Positions 21,347 to 29,813 of a stretch of DNA of 30,704 nt are shown piece after piece; the first letter of the stretch is position 1; the number at the start of each line of letters is the position of its first letter. A model generated the notes under the pieces. It was given only the letters and a program-made list of their open reading frames with translations. It had not been told where the DNA came from and did no database searches. A program made the position numbers and the translations under genes. The stretch lies in assembly GCA_030699205.1 (NCBI GenBank), contig JAUYJY010000008.1:1-30704 (forward strand), given 5' to 3'. The DNA is from Candidatus Pacearchaeota archaeon. Its GTDB lineage: Archaea; Nanobdellota; Nanobdellia; Pacearchaeales; GW2011-AR1.

Positions 21347-22441
21347 ATGAAAAAAATAGTATTTTTTAGCACGGGATTTGCATTTAATAGGTTAGTAAGA
21401 ATGCGTTATTATGAAAAAATCTTTCCCCCCGATATCAAAATTTTTTTAATTACAACAGATAAATATAAAAATACCAATGAAAAAAATTACCAGTCAAAAT
21501 GGGATTTGGTTAGGACAAAAGTGATAGTTCTTAAATATAATCCTTTATTGATTCCATTTGAAGTGCGAAAATTCTGCAGGAAAAATAAAGTTGATATCTT
21601 GTCAAATCTGGGGCATCCCTTTGGAGCAATCCCCTTAATAATTGCGAGCAGATTTACGAAAAAGAAAATTTATTTATATTTTCTCGGAGATGTTCTCGAA
21701 ATTTATAAAAACGCAAGGCCATTTAAAAAGAAGATAAAACTATTTTTAACAATAATCCCCTATATCTTCCTAACTTCCCTTTCACATAAAATCGCCTTTG
21801 TTGGTAAAAGAAGTTATGAAAATGCTCCTACAATTCTTTTAAAAAATACGGAAAATAATTATTATCTTCATGCACCCATAAATACTGGCCTTTTCAAACC
21901 AAAAAATAAAAAAGAAGCAAGAAGAAAATTAAAAATCAAAGAAGAAGAAAAAATAATTCTCCTTACTGGAAAAGTTACATATATGAAGGGCGGAGATATT
22001 ATTTCAAAAATAATAAAATCAAATCTAAATATTAAATTTATTGTTATAGGGAAATGGATTGAAAAAGAAGTCCCAAAGTTTAAGTCCCCAAATCTCATAG
22101 TTTTAGATAAAATCTATAATGAAAATCTTCCAAAATATTATTCAGCTGCAGATTTAAGTTTTGCTTTCCATAGACAGGGAGATCAAATGGGGATAGTCGG
22201 AGGAGAATCTCTTGCTTGTGGTACACCAATTATCCATACAAAAAGAACCGCTTTCAAGGATTCTGAAGCAATCATAAAAGTTTCAGATTCTGTAAGTGAA
22301 ATAAATAAAAAAATAAAAGAATTTTTCTCCAAGTCAAAAAAACAAAGAGACGAAATATCAAAGACCGCAAGAAAATATGCTCAAGAAAACTTATCTGATG
22401 AGATTTGGAAAGAAAAATATTTAAAATTTTTTTTAGGTTAG
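21347..22441 (+). CDS. GT-B glycosyltransferase, GT4-like
   Basis: 364 aa. The C-terminal half carries the GT-B donor-binding signatures: IILLTGKVTYMKGGDII (about 204-220), FVIG-like strand, the YYSAADLSFAF segment (about 264-274) and EXXACGTPII (ESLACGTPII, about 286-295). The N-terminal half has a nucleotide-sugar transferase fold with ILSNLGHPFGAIP. It transfers an activated sugar in the cytoplasm; donor and acceptor are unknown. It converges with the FemAB-like gene, overlapping by nine bases. Confidence 0.87.
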   Translation: MKKIVFFSTGFAFNRLVRMRYYEKIFPPDIKIFLITTDKYKNTNEKNYQSKWDLVRTKVIVLKYNPLLIPFEVRKFCRKNKVDILSNLGHPFGAIPLIIASRFTKKKIYLYFLGDVLEIYKNARPFKKKIKLFLTIIPYIFLTSLSHKIAFVGKRSYENAPTILLKNTENNYYLHAPINTGLFKPKNKKEARRKLKIKEEEKIILLTGKVTYMKGGDIISKIIKSNLNIKFIVIGKWIEKEVPKFKSPNLIVLDKIYNENLPKYYSAADLSFAFHRQGDQMGIVGGESLACGTPIIHTKRTAFKDSEAIIKVSDSVSEINKKIKEFFSKSKKQRDEISKTARKYAQENLSDEIWKEKYLKFFLG

Positions 22442-23113
22442 TTCAAAATGTTTTGGAGGTTTCTGCTTAAATTTCTTAAGAAATTCATTTAGATGCCATA
22501 AAATCCCAATATTTCTTATTAATTTTCTTGCAATTGCTACATAGAACGGATAGTCTAAATAATACTTAAAAACCTCTCCACCCCATTTCTCTTTAAAACT
22601 ATTAACTCCCTTCAAATGCCCCTTAGGTTTTATCTGATACCCCCCTAAATCCACAAAATCAACTCCCTGTTTTAACCCATGTAATATCGTCCCCCAATAA
22701 ATTAAATCATTAACCCTATAGTCCACATATTTTTTATCGCTCGCAAAAACCCTTGGTCTAATTCCAATTTTATCAGAGTCCTCACCATAATATCTTCGTG
22801 TAATTTTTATAACTGAAAAATATCCTATTTTTTCCTTTTCTTTCTTTATTACAAATAAATCCCATTTTTCTTCATCAGCCCATTTTTTCCAGACTTCATA
22901 TGAAAAAGGGGTTGACTTTCCATCTCTGATAGTTTGGGCATACATATTATAACATTTTTCATAGTCCTCTTTAGAATTTGTTTTTTCAATATAAAGTCCA
23001 TTTCTCTTTGCCTTCCCAATATTCTTTCTCCTACTATATTCCACAGATTTCCAAATATCTTCTTCCGTTTTATTTTTTATATCAATAATCACAGTTGCAT
23101 TTACATCCTTCAT
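22433..23113 (-). CDS. short FemAB/GNAT-type acyltransferase
   Basis: 226 aa. VIIDIKNKTEEDIWKSVEYS, RRKNIGKAKRNGLYIE and the later IYWGTILHGLKQGVDFVDLGG plus FKEKWGGEVFKYYLDYPFY match the second domain of FemAB-like proteins. Bacterial FemABX enzymes move an amino acid from aminoacyl-tRNA to a cell-wall peptide; related forms act on other surface polymers. The usual N-terminal domain of about 100 residues is missing, and an in-frame stop lies nine bases upstream of the ATG. A TATA-like CTTTTAAATATT about 20 bases ahead argues that this short form is expressed. The acceptor in this archaeon is unknown. Confidence 0.78.
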   Translation of the reverse strand: MKDVNATVIIDIKNKTEEDIWKSVEYSRRKNIGKAKRNGLYIEKTNSKEDYEKCYNMYAQTIRDGKSTPFSYEVWKKWADEEKWDLFVIKKEKEKIGYFSVIKITRRYYGEDSDKIGIRPRVFASDKKYVDYRVNDLIYWGTILHGLKQGVDFVDLGGYQIKPKGHLKGVNSFKEKWGGEVFKYYLDYPFYVAIARKLIRNIGILWHLNEFLKKFKQKPPKHFELT

Positions 23114-23326
23114 GTTTAATTATAAAGTCCAATATTTAAAAGCCTAACTAAAATTTCTGCAGATTTTTAGCAGCAATTTTTATTCTTTTTGCAAGACTTA
23201 TCGCCCATCAAATTCCCCATAGTTTATTTAGAATCTTTCAGCATAAAAAATCAATATCCATCAATTTTTCCACTGTTCCTCCACCAAAACTCAACATTCA
23301 AGAACGCACCCCCTTCTCTGCATCAA

Positions 23327-25048
23327 TTAGAGTCTCTGTAGTTTGTCCCAATTGGATTTATTATGGTATGCCTGATAAAGATATTTTAAAATTGAAATAT
23401 TTCCTCCGAACAGGGAACTCCAAAGAAGCTTGTAAATATATGGATCTCCGAGGAGTTTTTTTTCATGCATCCTTGAATAAATTTTCATCGCAAAATTAGG
23501 CTGAAATGCTTTAGCAAATGCTTCAGTTCCCAAAACATTTATTGTAGAAATAATCCCTTTGTTTACATTATCTGTTCTGAATAATGGAATGTCCACAAAA
23601 ATAGTATTTTCATCATTAATAAAATTAATAATTCCTCCATCAAAAACCTCTTTAAATTTCTCCGCATTATTGACAAAATAATCTTTCTTAACCATTACTG
23701 CATCTATATTTACTAATTTATCAAAATATTCTTTTCTTAAATTAGTAAAGGCGTGAAAAGGTCTAAATCTCATAATATGTCCCATTCCGGAAGAGCCAAT
23801 ATAATAACTAGACAGGGAAATATCTTTATTTGTTTTTTGAAGGGAATAAATTTGGAAGTATTCTTTTTTGTCAAATTCTTTTGTTTCACTTGTTTGGAAA
23901 GTGATATAATTATAATTTTTCACCAAGTCCTTCAATTCCTCAGAAGAGAGTTTTAAGTTATCACCTCTCAATTTAATAACTTTCTCATCCAATTTCCATC
24001 CCATCCTTGGTTTAAATGTTTCTTCTTCCTCAAAAATATCTTTAAAAATTACAATCAATCTCTCAATAATATCTAAATCCTTGGCAACTCTCTCATAAGC
24101 TTTTTCGGCAATACTCTCTCTTTCTTTTTCATTTTCAAGATAATATTTAATTTTATCAATTAGGTCTTTGGTATCCTTAAACATCACGATTTCTTTATCC
24201 TCCTCAAAGAATAATTTATAACCCTCAAAATAATCTATTAATGTAAATGTCTTTAGCGCAGCATTTTCCAAAACTCTCGCCTTGAAATGGGGTTTTCCTT
24301 CTTGATTTTTTATGAATCCCAGATTAACTTTTGTTTGAGATATAATTTTATTAAAATCTTCTCTATTCACTTCTCCATGATACACATCCCGAAATTCTGG
24401 ATATTCAAGCCAACCCCTCCCCCAAAGTTCTATTTTAATTCCTTCGTTCATAAGAACTCTCATTACTTCTAATCTGGAGGGACTCGGAGTGCCAATAAAA
24501 GAAACGTCATACTTTTTCTCCAAATTTAAAGGGGTATAATTTTTAGTGTCTACAACATAAAAGGAATAGGCCTTATTTCCCTCCTTTATATATTCATCAG
24601 TAAAGTCTGGTTGAACAACAATATTGTAATCTATAAAGGGGGCGTAGAATCGTGAAGAAATTTCAAAGTCTCTATCATCATCGGCATAAAATCCAATTAT
24701 CTTGGAGTTCGGAGATGCTTTTCTAAATTCTTTTATTAAATCAATACTTTCAAAATCTCCACACCCCCATACAGTAAACAGAATAAAATCCGGATTTTTT
24801 TCCTTAATTGCCTCTATTAATTGTCTTTTCATCTCAGTAGGACCATATTTAATAAGTCTTTTTTTTGGATCCCACAAGATAACATCCCCAAATAGCTCTT
24901 TTATGGGCAGATAAAAATTCTGATGCATATATCTTTCAGGATACTCACAATTCCACGATGTAAACATCAAAGTTTTTTGTTTAAGCAAAGTCTTAGTTTC
25001 TTTAAGTGTTAACTTTTTTCCCATACTATCTTCCACATAACAATACAT
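23327..25048 (-). CDS. CgeB-like GT-B glycosyltransferase with extra C-terminal domain
   Basis: 573 aa. Residues about 28-345 form a GT1/CgeB-like transferase: FTSWNCEYPERYMHQNFYLP, IIGFYADDD, KYDVSFIGTPSPSRLEVMRVL, ELWGRGW and KARVLENAALKTFTLIDYFEG are recognisable family positions. The last 220 residues are not part of a usual CgeB domain; a stretch (SSYYIGSSGMGHIMRFRPFHAF) recalls GT2-type accessory regions but I cannot assign it. The ATG follows the epimerase stop directly (TAAATG), so the genes are coupled. Met9 is an alternative start. Confidence 0.8.
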   Translation of the reverse strand: MYCYVEDSMGKKLTLKETKTLLKQKTLMFTSWNCEYPERYMHQNFYLPIKELFGDVILWDPKKRLIKYGPTEMKRQLIEAIKEKNPDFILFTVWGCGDFESIDLIKEFRKASPNSKIIGFYADDDRDFEISSRFYAPFIDYNIVVQPDFTDEYIKEGNKAYSFYVVDTKNYTPLNLEKKYDVSFIGTPSPSRLEVMRVLMNEGIKIELWGRGWLEYPEFRDVYHGEVNREDFNKIISQTKVNLGFIKNQEGKPHFKARVLENAALKTFTLIDYFEGYKLFFEEDKEIVMFKDTKDLIDKIKYYLENEKERESIAEKAYERVAKDLDIIERLIVIFKDIFEEEETFKPRMGWKLDEKVIKLRGDNLKLSSEELKDLVKNYNYITFQTSETKEFDKKEYFQIYSLQKTNKDISLSSYYIGSSGMGHIMRFRPFHAFTNLRKEYFDKLVNIDAVMVKKDYFVNNAEKFKEVFDGGIINFINDENTIFVDIPLFRTDNVNKGIISTINVLGTEAFAKAFQPNFAMKIYSRMHEKKLLGDPYIYKLLWSSLFGGNISILKYLYQAYHNKSNWDKLQRL

Positions 25049-25987
25049 TTAAACATTTTTATTCTCTAAATACCATTTAATAGTTTCTTTCAACCCCTCA
25101 TCAAAATCAGTTTCAGCTTTGAATCCAGTTTTTTCAGACATTTTAGTAATATCCATACATCTCCTTAATTGTCCTTCTGGTTTTGTTGTATCCCAGAATA
25201 TTTCTCCCGAATATCCAATTAATCCTGATATTTTTTCTACAAGTTCTCTTATTGTAATCTCTTTTCCAGAACCAATATTGAGTGGTTCTGGTTGATTATA
25301 TTTTTCAAGGGCAACAACAATCCCCTCAGAGGCATCCTTCACATATAAAAACTCTCTTGACGCTTTGCCACCCCCCCACATTTCAATTCTACTTTTTCCA
25401 TTTATTTTCGCATCTTCAAATTTCATTATAGTGGCTGGAATTACGTGGGACCTTTCCCTTTCAAAATGGTCTTCTGGCCCATAAAGATTTGCAAGAATTA
25501 CATAAATTGCATTAAATCCAAATTCCTTTCTGTAAGCATTCCCTTGAACAAGCATCATCTTACTTGCAAACCCTATTGGCGCAAGACTTTCTTCAGGGTA
25601 TCCAATCCATATTTTCTCTTCCTTCAAAGGAATTTCCGCGGTATTCGGATAAGCTAATGCAGTCCCTATTGCAACAAATTTCTCAACTCCTCTTTTTCTT
25701 GCAACATCCATCAAAAGAGTGTTCATCATAATTTGCTCATAATATAAACTTCCCGGGTGTTCTTTATTGTATCCAATTCCGCCTGCAGTAGTCGCAAGAT
25801 GAATTACTACATCAGCATTGAAATTATCAAATAATTTATTCACGTGTTCTTTCTCTCTTAAGTCATATTCAACACTCCTGGGTGCAAATATCTCACTTTC
25901 AGGATACCTACTCTTCAATTCTCTAACTAAATGTTTTCCAAGAAAACCGGCTCCCCCTGTGACAAGAATTCTTTTTTTATTAAACAT
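25049..25987 (-). CDS. GDP-fucose synthase-like SDR with the catalytic Tyr/Lys replaced
   Basis: 312 aa, clearly of the GDP-L-fucose synthase/GDP-sugar epimerase-reductase group: GGAGFLGKHL (11-20), HLATTAGGIGYN (63-74), NLYGPEDHF, SHVIPA and REFLYVKDASEGI. However, the family's APYGxAKK segment reads APIGFASK, so the catalytic Tyr becomes Ile138 and the Lys Ser142. The Cys in the GSSCIYP position is Leu111. The His of SHVIPA remains. It may be inactive as an oxidoreductase, have a changed reaction, or act as a partner subunit. It is divergent from the C-methyltransferase and coupled to the CgeB-like gene. Confidence 0.88.
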   Translation of the reverse strand: MFNKKRILVTGGAGFLGKHLVRELKSRYPESEIFAPRSVEYDLREKEHVNKLFDNFNADVVIHLATTAGGIGYNKEHPGSLYYEQIMMNTLLMDVARKRGVEKFVAIGTALAYPNTAEIPLKEEKIWIGYPEESLAPIGFASKMMLVQGNAYRKEFGFNAIYVILANLYGPEDHFERERSHVIPATIMKFEDAKINGKSRIEMWGGGKASREFLYVKDASEGIVVALEKYNQPEPLNIGSGKEITIRELVEKISGLIGYSGEIFWDTTKPEGQLRRCMDITKMSEKTGFKAETDFDEGLKETIKWYLENKNV

Positions 25988-26007
25988 AATATTCTCGTAA
26001 AAATGAG

Positions 26008-26019
26008 ACTTATATACTT
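26008..26019 (-). promoter_or_regulatory. TATA-like box of the GDP-fucose synthase-like gene
   Basis: On the minus strand AAGTATATAAGT ends 20 bases before the ATG at 25987. It shares the 83-bp divergent promoter gap with the C-methyltransferase. Confidence 0.5.
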
Positions 26020-26037
26020 TTCGTCAATAAAATAAAT

Positions 26038-26047
26038 ATTTATATAC
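26038..26047 (+). promoter_or_regulatory. TATA-like box of the C-methyltransferase gene
   Basis: ATTTATATAC ends 23 bases before the ATG at 26071, so a leaderless transcript is expected. The two boxes are about 18 bases apart back to back, which could couple their control. Confidence 0.5.
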
Positions 26048-26070
26048 TCTCCATATTTCCAAAAAATAAG

Positions 26071-27291
26071 ATGTTTAGAGAAAAATGTATTGTCTGTGAC
26101 TCTGAGGATATTGTTGAAATAATCAATCTGGGAAGTCACCCCTTTGCAGATACTTTTATCCCGCCTCAACAGACACATGAACCAGACAAGATTTATCCCC
26201 TCATTTGTGATCTCTGTAATAAATGCACACATGTGCAGGCAAGATGCGAGACAAACCCAGAGGATAGATATTCAAATATAAATTATTCATATACTTCATC
26301 AAACTCCAGCTTCACGAGAAATCATTGGGAGGAATTTGAAGACGAAATTTCTAAATCTCTCAATTTGCCAAAAAACTCATTTATAGTAGAGGCTGGCTCA
26401 AATGATGGATATTTAATTGAGCAGTTTGCAAAAAAAGGAAATAAGGTTATAGGGGTGGATCCATCCCCTCAGATGGCAATTCTTGCAAAACAAAGAGGAA
26501 TAACAACAATAACTTCATTATTTAATGAATCAACTGCAGAAAAAATACTAAAAGAACATGGCAAGGCAGACATAGTAATTGCAAATAATGTTTTTAATCA
26601 TTCAAATCACCCTCTGGAGTTTGCAAAAGCCGCAGAAAAAATTTTAAATTCTAATGGATACTTTATTTTTGAACAACCTTATTGGTTTGAACTTGTGAAA
26701 GCGAGAGATTTTACCCAAATTTATCACGAACATGTAAATTATTATTCCATAAAGTCCTTATCAAATCTATTAGAAAAAGCAGGTCTCGCGATTAAATCTG
26801 TGCAGATAGTAAATTTTCATGGAAAATCTGTGAGAGTTATCGCTCAAAAGAAAGAGAAGATTTTAGAAGTTCCAGAACAAGTGAGAAAGATGATTAAAGA
26901 GGAAGAATCTTTCGGCTTATTTAATTCAGAAAAATATAAAGAATTTATGAGAGAAAACAAAACAAAAAGAAGCAAGTTCATGCAAAAGATATACCAAATA
27001 CAGGAATCTGGAACTCCGATTATTGCGATTGCAGCAGCAGCAAAGGGAAATACTTTCTTGAATTACTACAAACTAGATAAAACCTTAATTGATTATGTAA
27101 CTGACGCATCTCCTCACAAAAAAGGAAAATATACTCCTGCAACAAGAATTCCAATTACAGGCGATGAAATTTTTTCAAAATACGGGAAGGTCTATGCAAT
27201 AATATTAACTGGAAATCTTCCTTCTAAAATAAAAGAGATTCTTTTAGGAATTAATCCTCAAATAGAATTCTTAGTTCCCGAAGATTTTTAG
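26071..27291 (+). CDS. SAM-dependent sugar C-methyltransferase (TylCIII/NovU-like)
   Basis: 406 aa in the three-part layout of deoxysugar C-methyltransferases. A zinc site is formed by C6, C9, C46 and C49. A class I SAM domain follows with motif VEAGSND (106-112) and VIGVDPS. The YHEHVNYYS segment (about 225-233) carries the conserved His pair of the active site, and the C-terminal domain contains AAAAKGNTFLNYY. Family members methylate C3 of 4-keto-6-deoxy nucleotide sugars. No rmlA/rmlB genes are in the window, so the substrate must come from elsewhere or differ. Confidence 0.9.
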   Translation: MFREKCIVCDSEDIVEIINLGSHPFADTFIPPQQTHEPDKIYPLICDLCNKCTHVQARCETNPEDRYSNINYSYTSSNSSFTRNHWEEFEDEISKSLNLPKNSFIVEAGSNDGYLIEQFAKKGNKVIGVDPSPQMAILAKQRGITTITSLFNESTAEKILKEHGKADIVIANNVFNHSNHPLEFAKAAEKILNSNGYFIFEQPYWFELVKARDFTQIYHEHVNYYSIKSLSNLLEKAGLAIKSVQIVNFHGKSVRVIAQKKEKILEVPEQVRKMIKEEESFGLFNSEKYKEFMRENKTKRSKFMQKIYQIQESGTPIIAIAAAAKGNTFLNYYKLDKTLIDYVTDASPHKKGKYTPATRIPITGDEIFSKYGKVYAIILTGNLPSKIKEILLGINPQIEFLVPEDF

Positions 27292-27301
27292 ATTTAAAAT
27301 A

Positions 27302-28414
27302 TTAATTTTCTCTATCCTTAACATAAGCTCTTAGCACTGGCTCTAAAAATTCATCAGCTTCTCTATATGTTAAAGGCTTAAGACCAAATTCAGGTTCAAG
27401 TGCAACTGGCAAGTTTCTTCGATGAGCTTCATCCAATAATAGCTTATAGCTTTCACGGCTGGTTGTATCTGGTCCAGTTCCATCTCCCCAAAGCTTACCT
27501 TCTTCAGTTCCTTCAAGTCTTACTCCAATTCCATCTACAGGGGAAATATGAATTGCATGCGATAAAGGAAGATAATCGGCAACTTCACCTGTCTTTTCAC
27601 CATATTCTTCCCAAGAAGAAATATTCATTGTAGAAAAGAGGTGAGAGGGGTCATATCCGTTATCCTTGAATCTTCTGGGAACATTCTGATTCACAGCCAA
27701 GTGATTAGCATCAAGAACTAAATTACCGGAAGATATATGTTTTAAGCTAACTATATCATTTAGAACTTGATAATCTATTTGTCTAAGAGGAGTATATCCA
27801 TGAGTTCCTTTCTCCCAATATCTAAGGTCATCTTGCATACATGCAAGATGCGAGCTTTCAACAGCAAGTTGCAATCCAAGTCCGGAAGCTACTCCTTCTA
27901 ACCTATCAAATTCTTGTTTTGAATCTTGCAGAAGTCTTTCTCTTAATTTTACAAAGTCCGCAACCGAATAAATAGAAGGATGGCTAAAGTCTCCTTCAGC
28001 AAGTGAACCTATAACAAATATCCCCACATGTGGTGCAACAACCAATGCTTTAGGGGCAGTAGAATCTAAATCTCTCATCTTAGCACCCTGTATAACTACC
28101 CTCTCTAAGTCAGAAGGTTTTTCAGCATCATATGTGGGATTTCCAGGAACATAAGAAAGAGCATTTGTATGATATATTCCAGTTTCTACTAATCTTATCG
28201 GCAATTTATGTATCTCCTGATTTCTTAATTGTTTTTCAAAGCTTTCAGGCTTACGAGAGTGAGCTGGCATAAAGGGTAAGAAAGCTCCAACTTCAAGAGG
28301 AACGCCAACACCATCGCCGATAGATTCCAACCGACTCTTTGCCTCTAAAAAGGTTTGTATTTCTGCATCAAAGTGCATCATTACAGGCAATGTAATCTGA
28401 AGTTTCTGTTTCAT
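27302..28414 (-). CDS. xylose isomerase-like TIM-barrel protein
   Basis: 370 aa, resembling the AP endonuclease 2/sugar isomerase barrel. Candidate metal ligands fall at strand ends: E186 (LAVESSHL), D235 and H238 (VLDANHL), H289 and D294 (IHISPVDG), E340 (VALEPEFG). I do not recognise a specific family. The mRNA has GGAGG six bases before the ATG. It lies between the C-methyltransferase (convergent, 10-bp gap) and the cupin (divergent), so it likely acts on a sugar of the same pathway; that is inference from context. Confidence 0.7.
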   Translation of the reverse strand: MKQKLQITLPVMMHFDAEIQTFLEAKSRLESIGDGVGVPLEVGAFLPFMPAHSRKPESFEKQLRNQEIHKLPIRLVETGIYHTNALSYVPGNPTYDAEKPSDLERVVIQGAKMRDLDSTAPKALVVAPHVGIFVIGSLAEGDFSHPSIYSVADFVKLRERLLQDSKQEFDRLEGVASGLGLQLAVESSHLACMQDDLRYWEKGTHGYTPLRQIDYQVLNDIVSLKHISSGNLVLDANHLAVNQNVPRRFKDNGYDPSHLFSTMNISSWEEYGEKTGEVADYLPLSHAIHISPVDGIGVRLEGTEEGKLWGDGTGPDTTSRESYKLLLDEAHRRNLPVALEPEFGLKPLTYREADEFLEPVLRAYVKDREN

Positions 28415-28490
28415 AAAACCTCCACAAGATTTAACTATTTAAAGGTTATTCTTAAATGTTTTTTAATCGAGTAGTAATAGATTCCAGTTA

Positions 28491-28500
28491 ACTTTAAATA
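28491..28500 (+). promoter_or_regulatory. TATA-like box of the cupin gene
   Basis: ACTTTAAATA ends 21 bases before the ATG at 28522. The divergent TIM-barrel gene has CTTTAAATAG on the minus strand near 28436-28445. Confidence 0.45.
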
Positions 28501-28521
28501 TTATTAAATTAATAAAAAAAT

Positions 28522-28950
28522 ATGACAACACGCAGAAATATATGGAATGTCAGCCCACCTTTAGAAATGCACGAAGACGACAGAGGAAAAATAGCAGATA
28601 TTTTTTATAATGAAAACATAAATCATGTTGCCGTAATAACTTCAAAAAAAGGAATATCAAGAGGAAATCATTATCATAAACAAACAACACAACACACTTT
28701 GGTCACAAAAGGTTCTTTGATATATTTATCCCAACCAGCAGACAAAAGCGAGCCAGTAAAAGCTATCTTGCTTAAGGAGGGAGATTTGGCAACAAGCCCC
28801 CCAAATGAAGTGCATGCGATGCTCTTTCCTGAAGATAATGAGTTTATTGTTTTCAGCTCTGGATTAAGAGGCGGACAAGATTATGAAAAAGATACTTTTA
28901 GAGTTTCTCCTCTCGAATTGCCTGAAGAATTTAAATCTCTTTTAAAATAA
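28522..28950 (+). CDS. cupin-fold sugar-modifying protein (FdtA/WxcM- or CapF C-domain-like)
   Basis: 142 aa, one cupin barrel. The first cupin motif is RGNHYHKQTTQHTLVTKG (about 51-68), with His residues placed for metal or substrate binding, and the second is PPNEVHAMLFP (about 93-103). The RGNHYHK form is shared by nucleotide-sugar ketoisomerases such as FdtA and by the C-terminal cupin of CapF. It may isomerise or epimerise a keto sugar feeding the neighbouring C-methyltransferase. Its TAA ends exactly where the tRNA-Thr gene begins on the other strand. Confidence 0.8.
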   Translation: MTTRRNIWNVSPPLEMHEDDRGKIADIFYNENINHVAVITSKKGISRGNHYHKQTTQHTLVTKGSLIYLSQPADKSEPVKAILLKEGDLATSPPNEVHAMLFPEDNEFIVFSSGLRGGQDYEKDTFRVSPLELPEEFKSLLK

Positions 28951-29021
28951 AGCCACCAGGAGGAATCGAACCTCCGCCTTCTTGATACAATCAAGACGCT
29001 CTAACACTAAGCTATGGTAGC
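28951..29021 (-). tRNA. tRNA-Thr (anticodon TGT)
   Basis: On the minus strand acceptor GCTACCA pairs with TGGTGGC (one T-G pair). The D-stem is GCTT/GAGC, the anticodon stem TCTTG/CAAGA holds loop ATTGTAT (anticodon TGT), and the T-arm is GGAGG TTCGATT CCTCC. The discriminator is T and CCA is not encoded. There is no spacer to the cupin stop and two bases to the sulfotransferase stop. A TATA-like GAATATAAATA about 28 bases upstream lies within the sulfotransferase coding sequence. Confidence 0.94.
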
Positions 29022-29023
29022 AT

Positions 29024-29812
29024 TTATTTTGCACCAAGATGCCCGCTGTATTTATATTCAGAGGCCTTTGTAAACCTTGGTTTTTCAACAAGGAAATGAT
29101 TAAAATTCTGATAAATATAGTCCATTTTAAAGTTTCTCTTCAAAGTATAAAATAATTTTTTATTTTTTCTCAATCTTAACTTAAAAAAATTAATTGTCTT
29201 TCTTAACGGCTTAAACTTTGTCCCTCTTGGAATCTTTCCCTCTTTATCAATATGTTCCGGATTATAAATTCTATCAATTCCTTCTGGGACAAAATGGCTC
29301 ACACCAATAAAGTCAAATAATCTATTTAATTCCTCTTGCCTGTTCTTATTATCTAAATTAAAAATATGCACTTGTTTCTTTCCAAATTCTTTTATGAATG
29401 GCCTAATGTATTCTTCCTGATTTATCCTATATGTCGGGTTTAAAGAGAGAGAATTATCCTCAACCAAATCAATATGTTTTGCAACAGTATATGAAGATTT
29501 CATTCTGTCGTCTTCATTCCTTTGATAAATTATTATTTTTGTGCTTGGAAATAATTTTTTAAGAAGTTTAGCAGAATCCTTGTGAAATATTATTAGGGTG
29601 CTCAATTCCCCTACCCTTTTAGTAAAATCACAATTTTTAAATTTATTCATATAATTTTTTAGCCCCATTACCTTATACTCTTCCGGAAAATAATTTATTT
29701 CAGTAAGCAGGCTAAATTTTGGAATACTAATCTCCGGATGTTCATTTAAACAATTAACAAGCCAGTATGAACCTGACCTTCCAAACCCAACCCCAAGAAA
29801 ATCTAATCTCAT
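29024..29812 (-). CDS. PAPS-dependent sulfotransferase
   Basis: 262 aa. The 5'-phosphosulfate loop is GVGFGRSGSYWL (7-18), and the 3'-phosphate-binding region is YQRNEDDRMKSSY (about 96-108) with Arg98 and Ser106/Ser107 in the expected places. The length fits the carbohydrate sulfotransferase group. It would add sulfate from PAPS to a glycan or lipid. It starts one base after the methyltransferase stop, so the pair is coupled. No PAPS synthesis genes are in the window. Confidence 0.86.
   Translation of the reverse strand: MRLDFLGVGFGRSGSYWLVNCLNEHPEISIPKFSLLTEINYFPEEYKVMGLKNYMNKFKNCDFTKRVGELSTLIIFHKDSAKLLKKLFPSTKIIIYQRNEDDRMKSSYTVAKHIDLVEDNSLSLNPTYRINQEEYIRPFIKEFGKKQVHIFNLDNKNRQEELNRLFDFIGVSHFVPEGIDRIYNPEHIDKEGKIPRGTKFKPLRKTINFFKLRLRKNKKLFYTLKRNFKMDYIYQNFNHFLVEKPRFTKASEYKYSGHLGAK
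29050..29060 (-). promoter_or_regulatory. putative tRNA-Thr TATA box inside the sulfotransferase gene
   Basis: Minus-strand GAATATAAATA, read in the sulfotransferase frame as Glu-Tyr-Lys-Tyr, ends 28 bases before the tRNA-Thr 5' end. It may be the tRNA promoter; alternatively the tRNA is processed from the methyltransferase-sulfotransferase mRNA. Confidence 0.35.
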
Positions 29813-29813
29813 T

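Noticed and set aside
23114..23326. Decayed gene remnant upstream of the FemAB-like gene
   Set aside because: Minus-strand translation gives a protein-like stretch (LNKLWGI, then WAISLAKRIKI) interrupted by two TGA codons. It is too short and has no recognisable match, so I do not call a pseudogene; otherwise the 213 bp seems empty.
28951..29021. Integrated element at tRNA-Thr
   Set aside because: I found no second copy of the tRNA-Thr 3' end within the window and no integrase gene.
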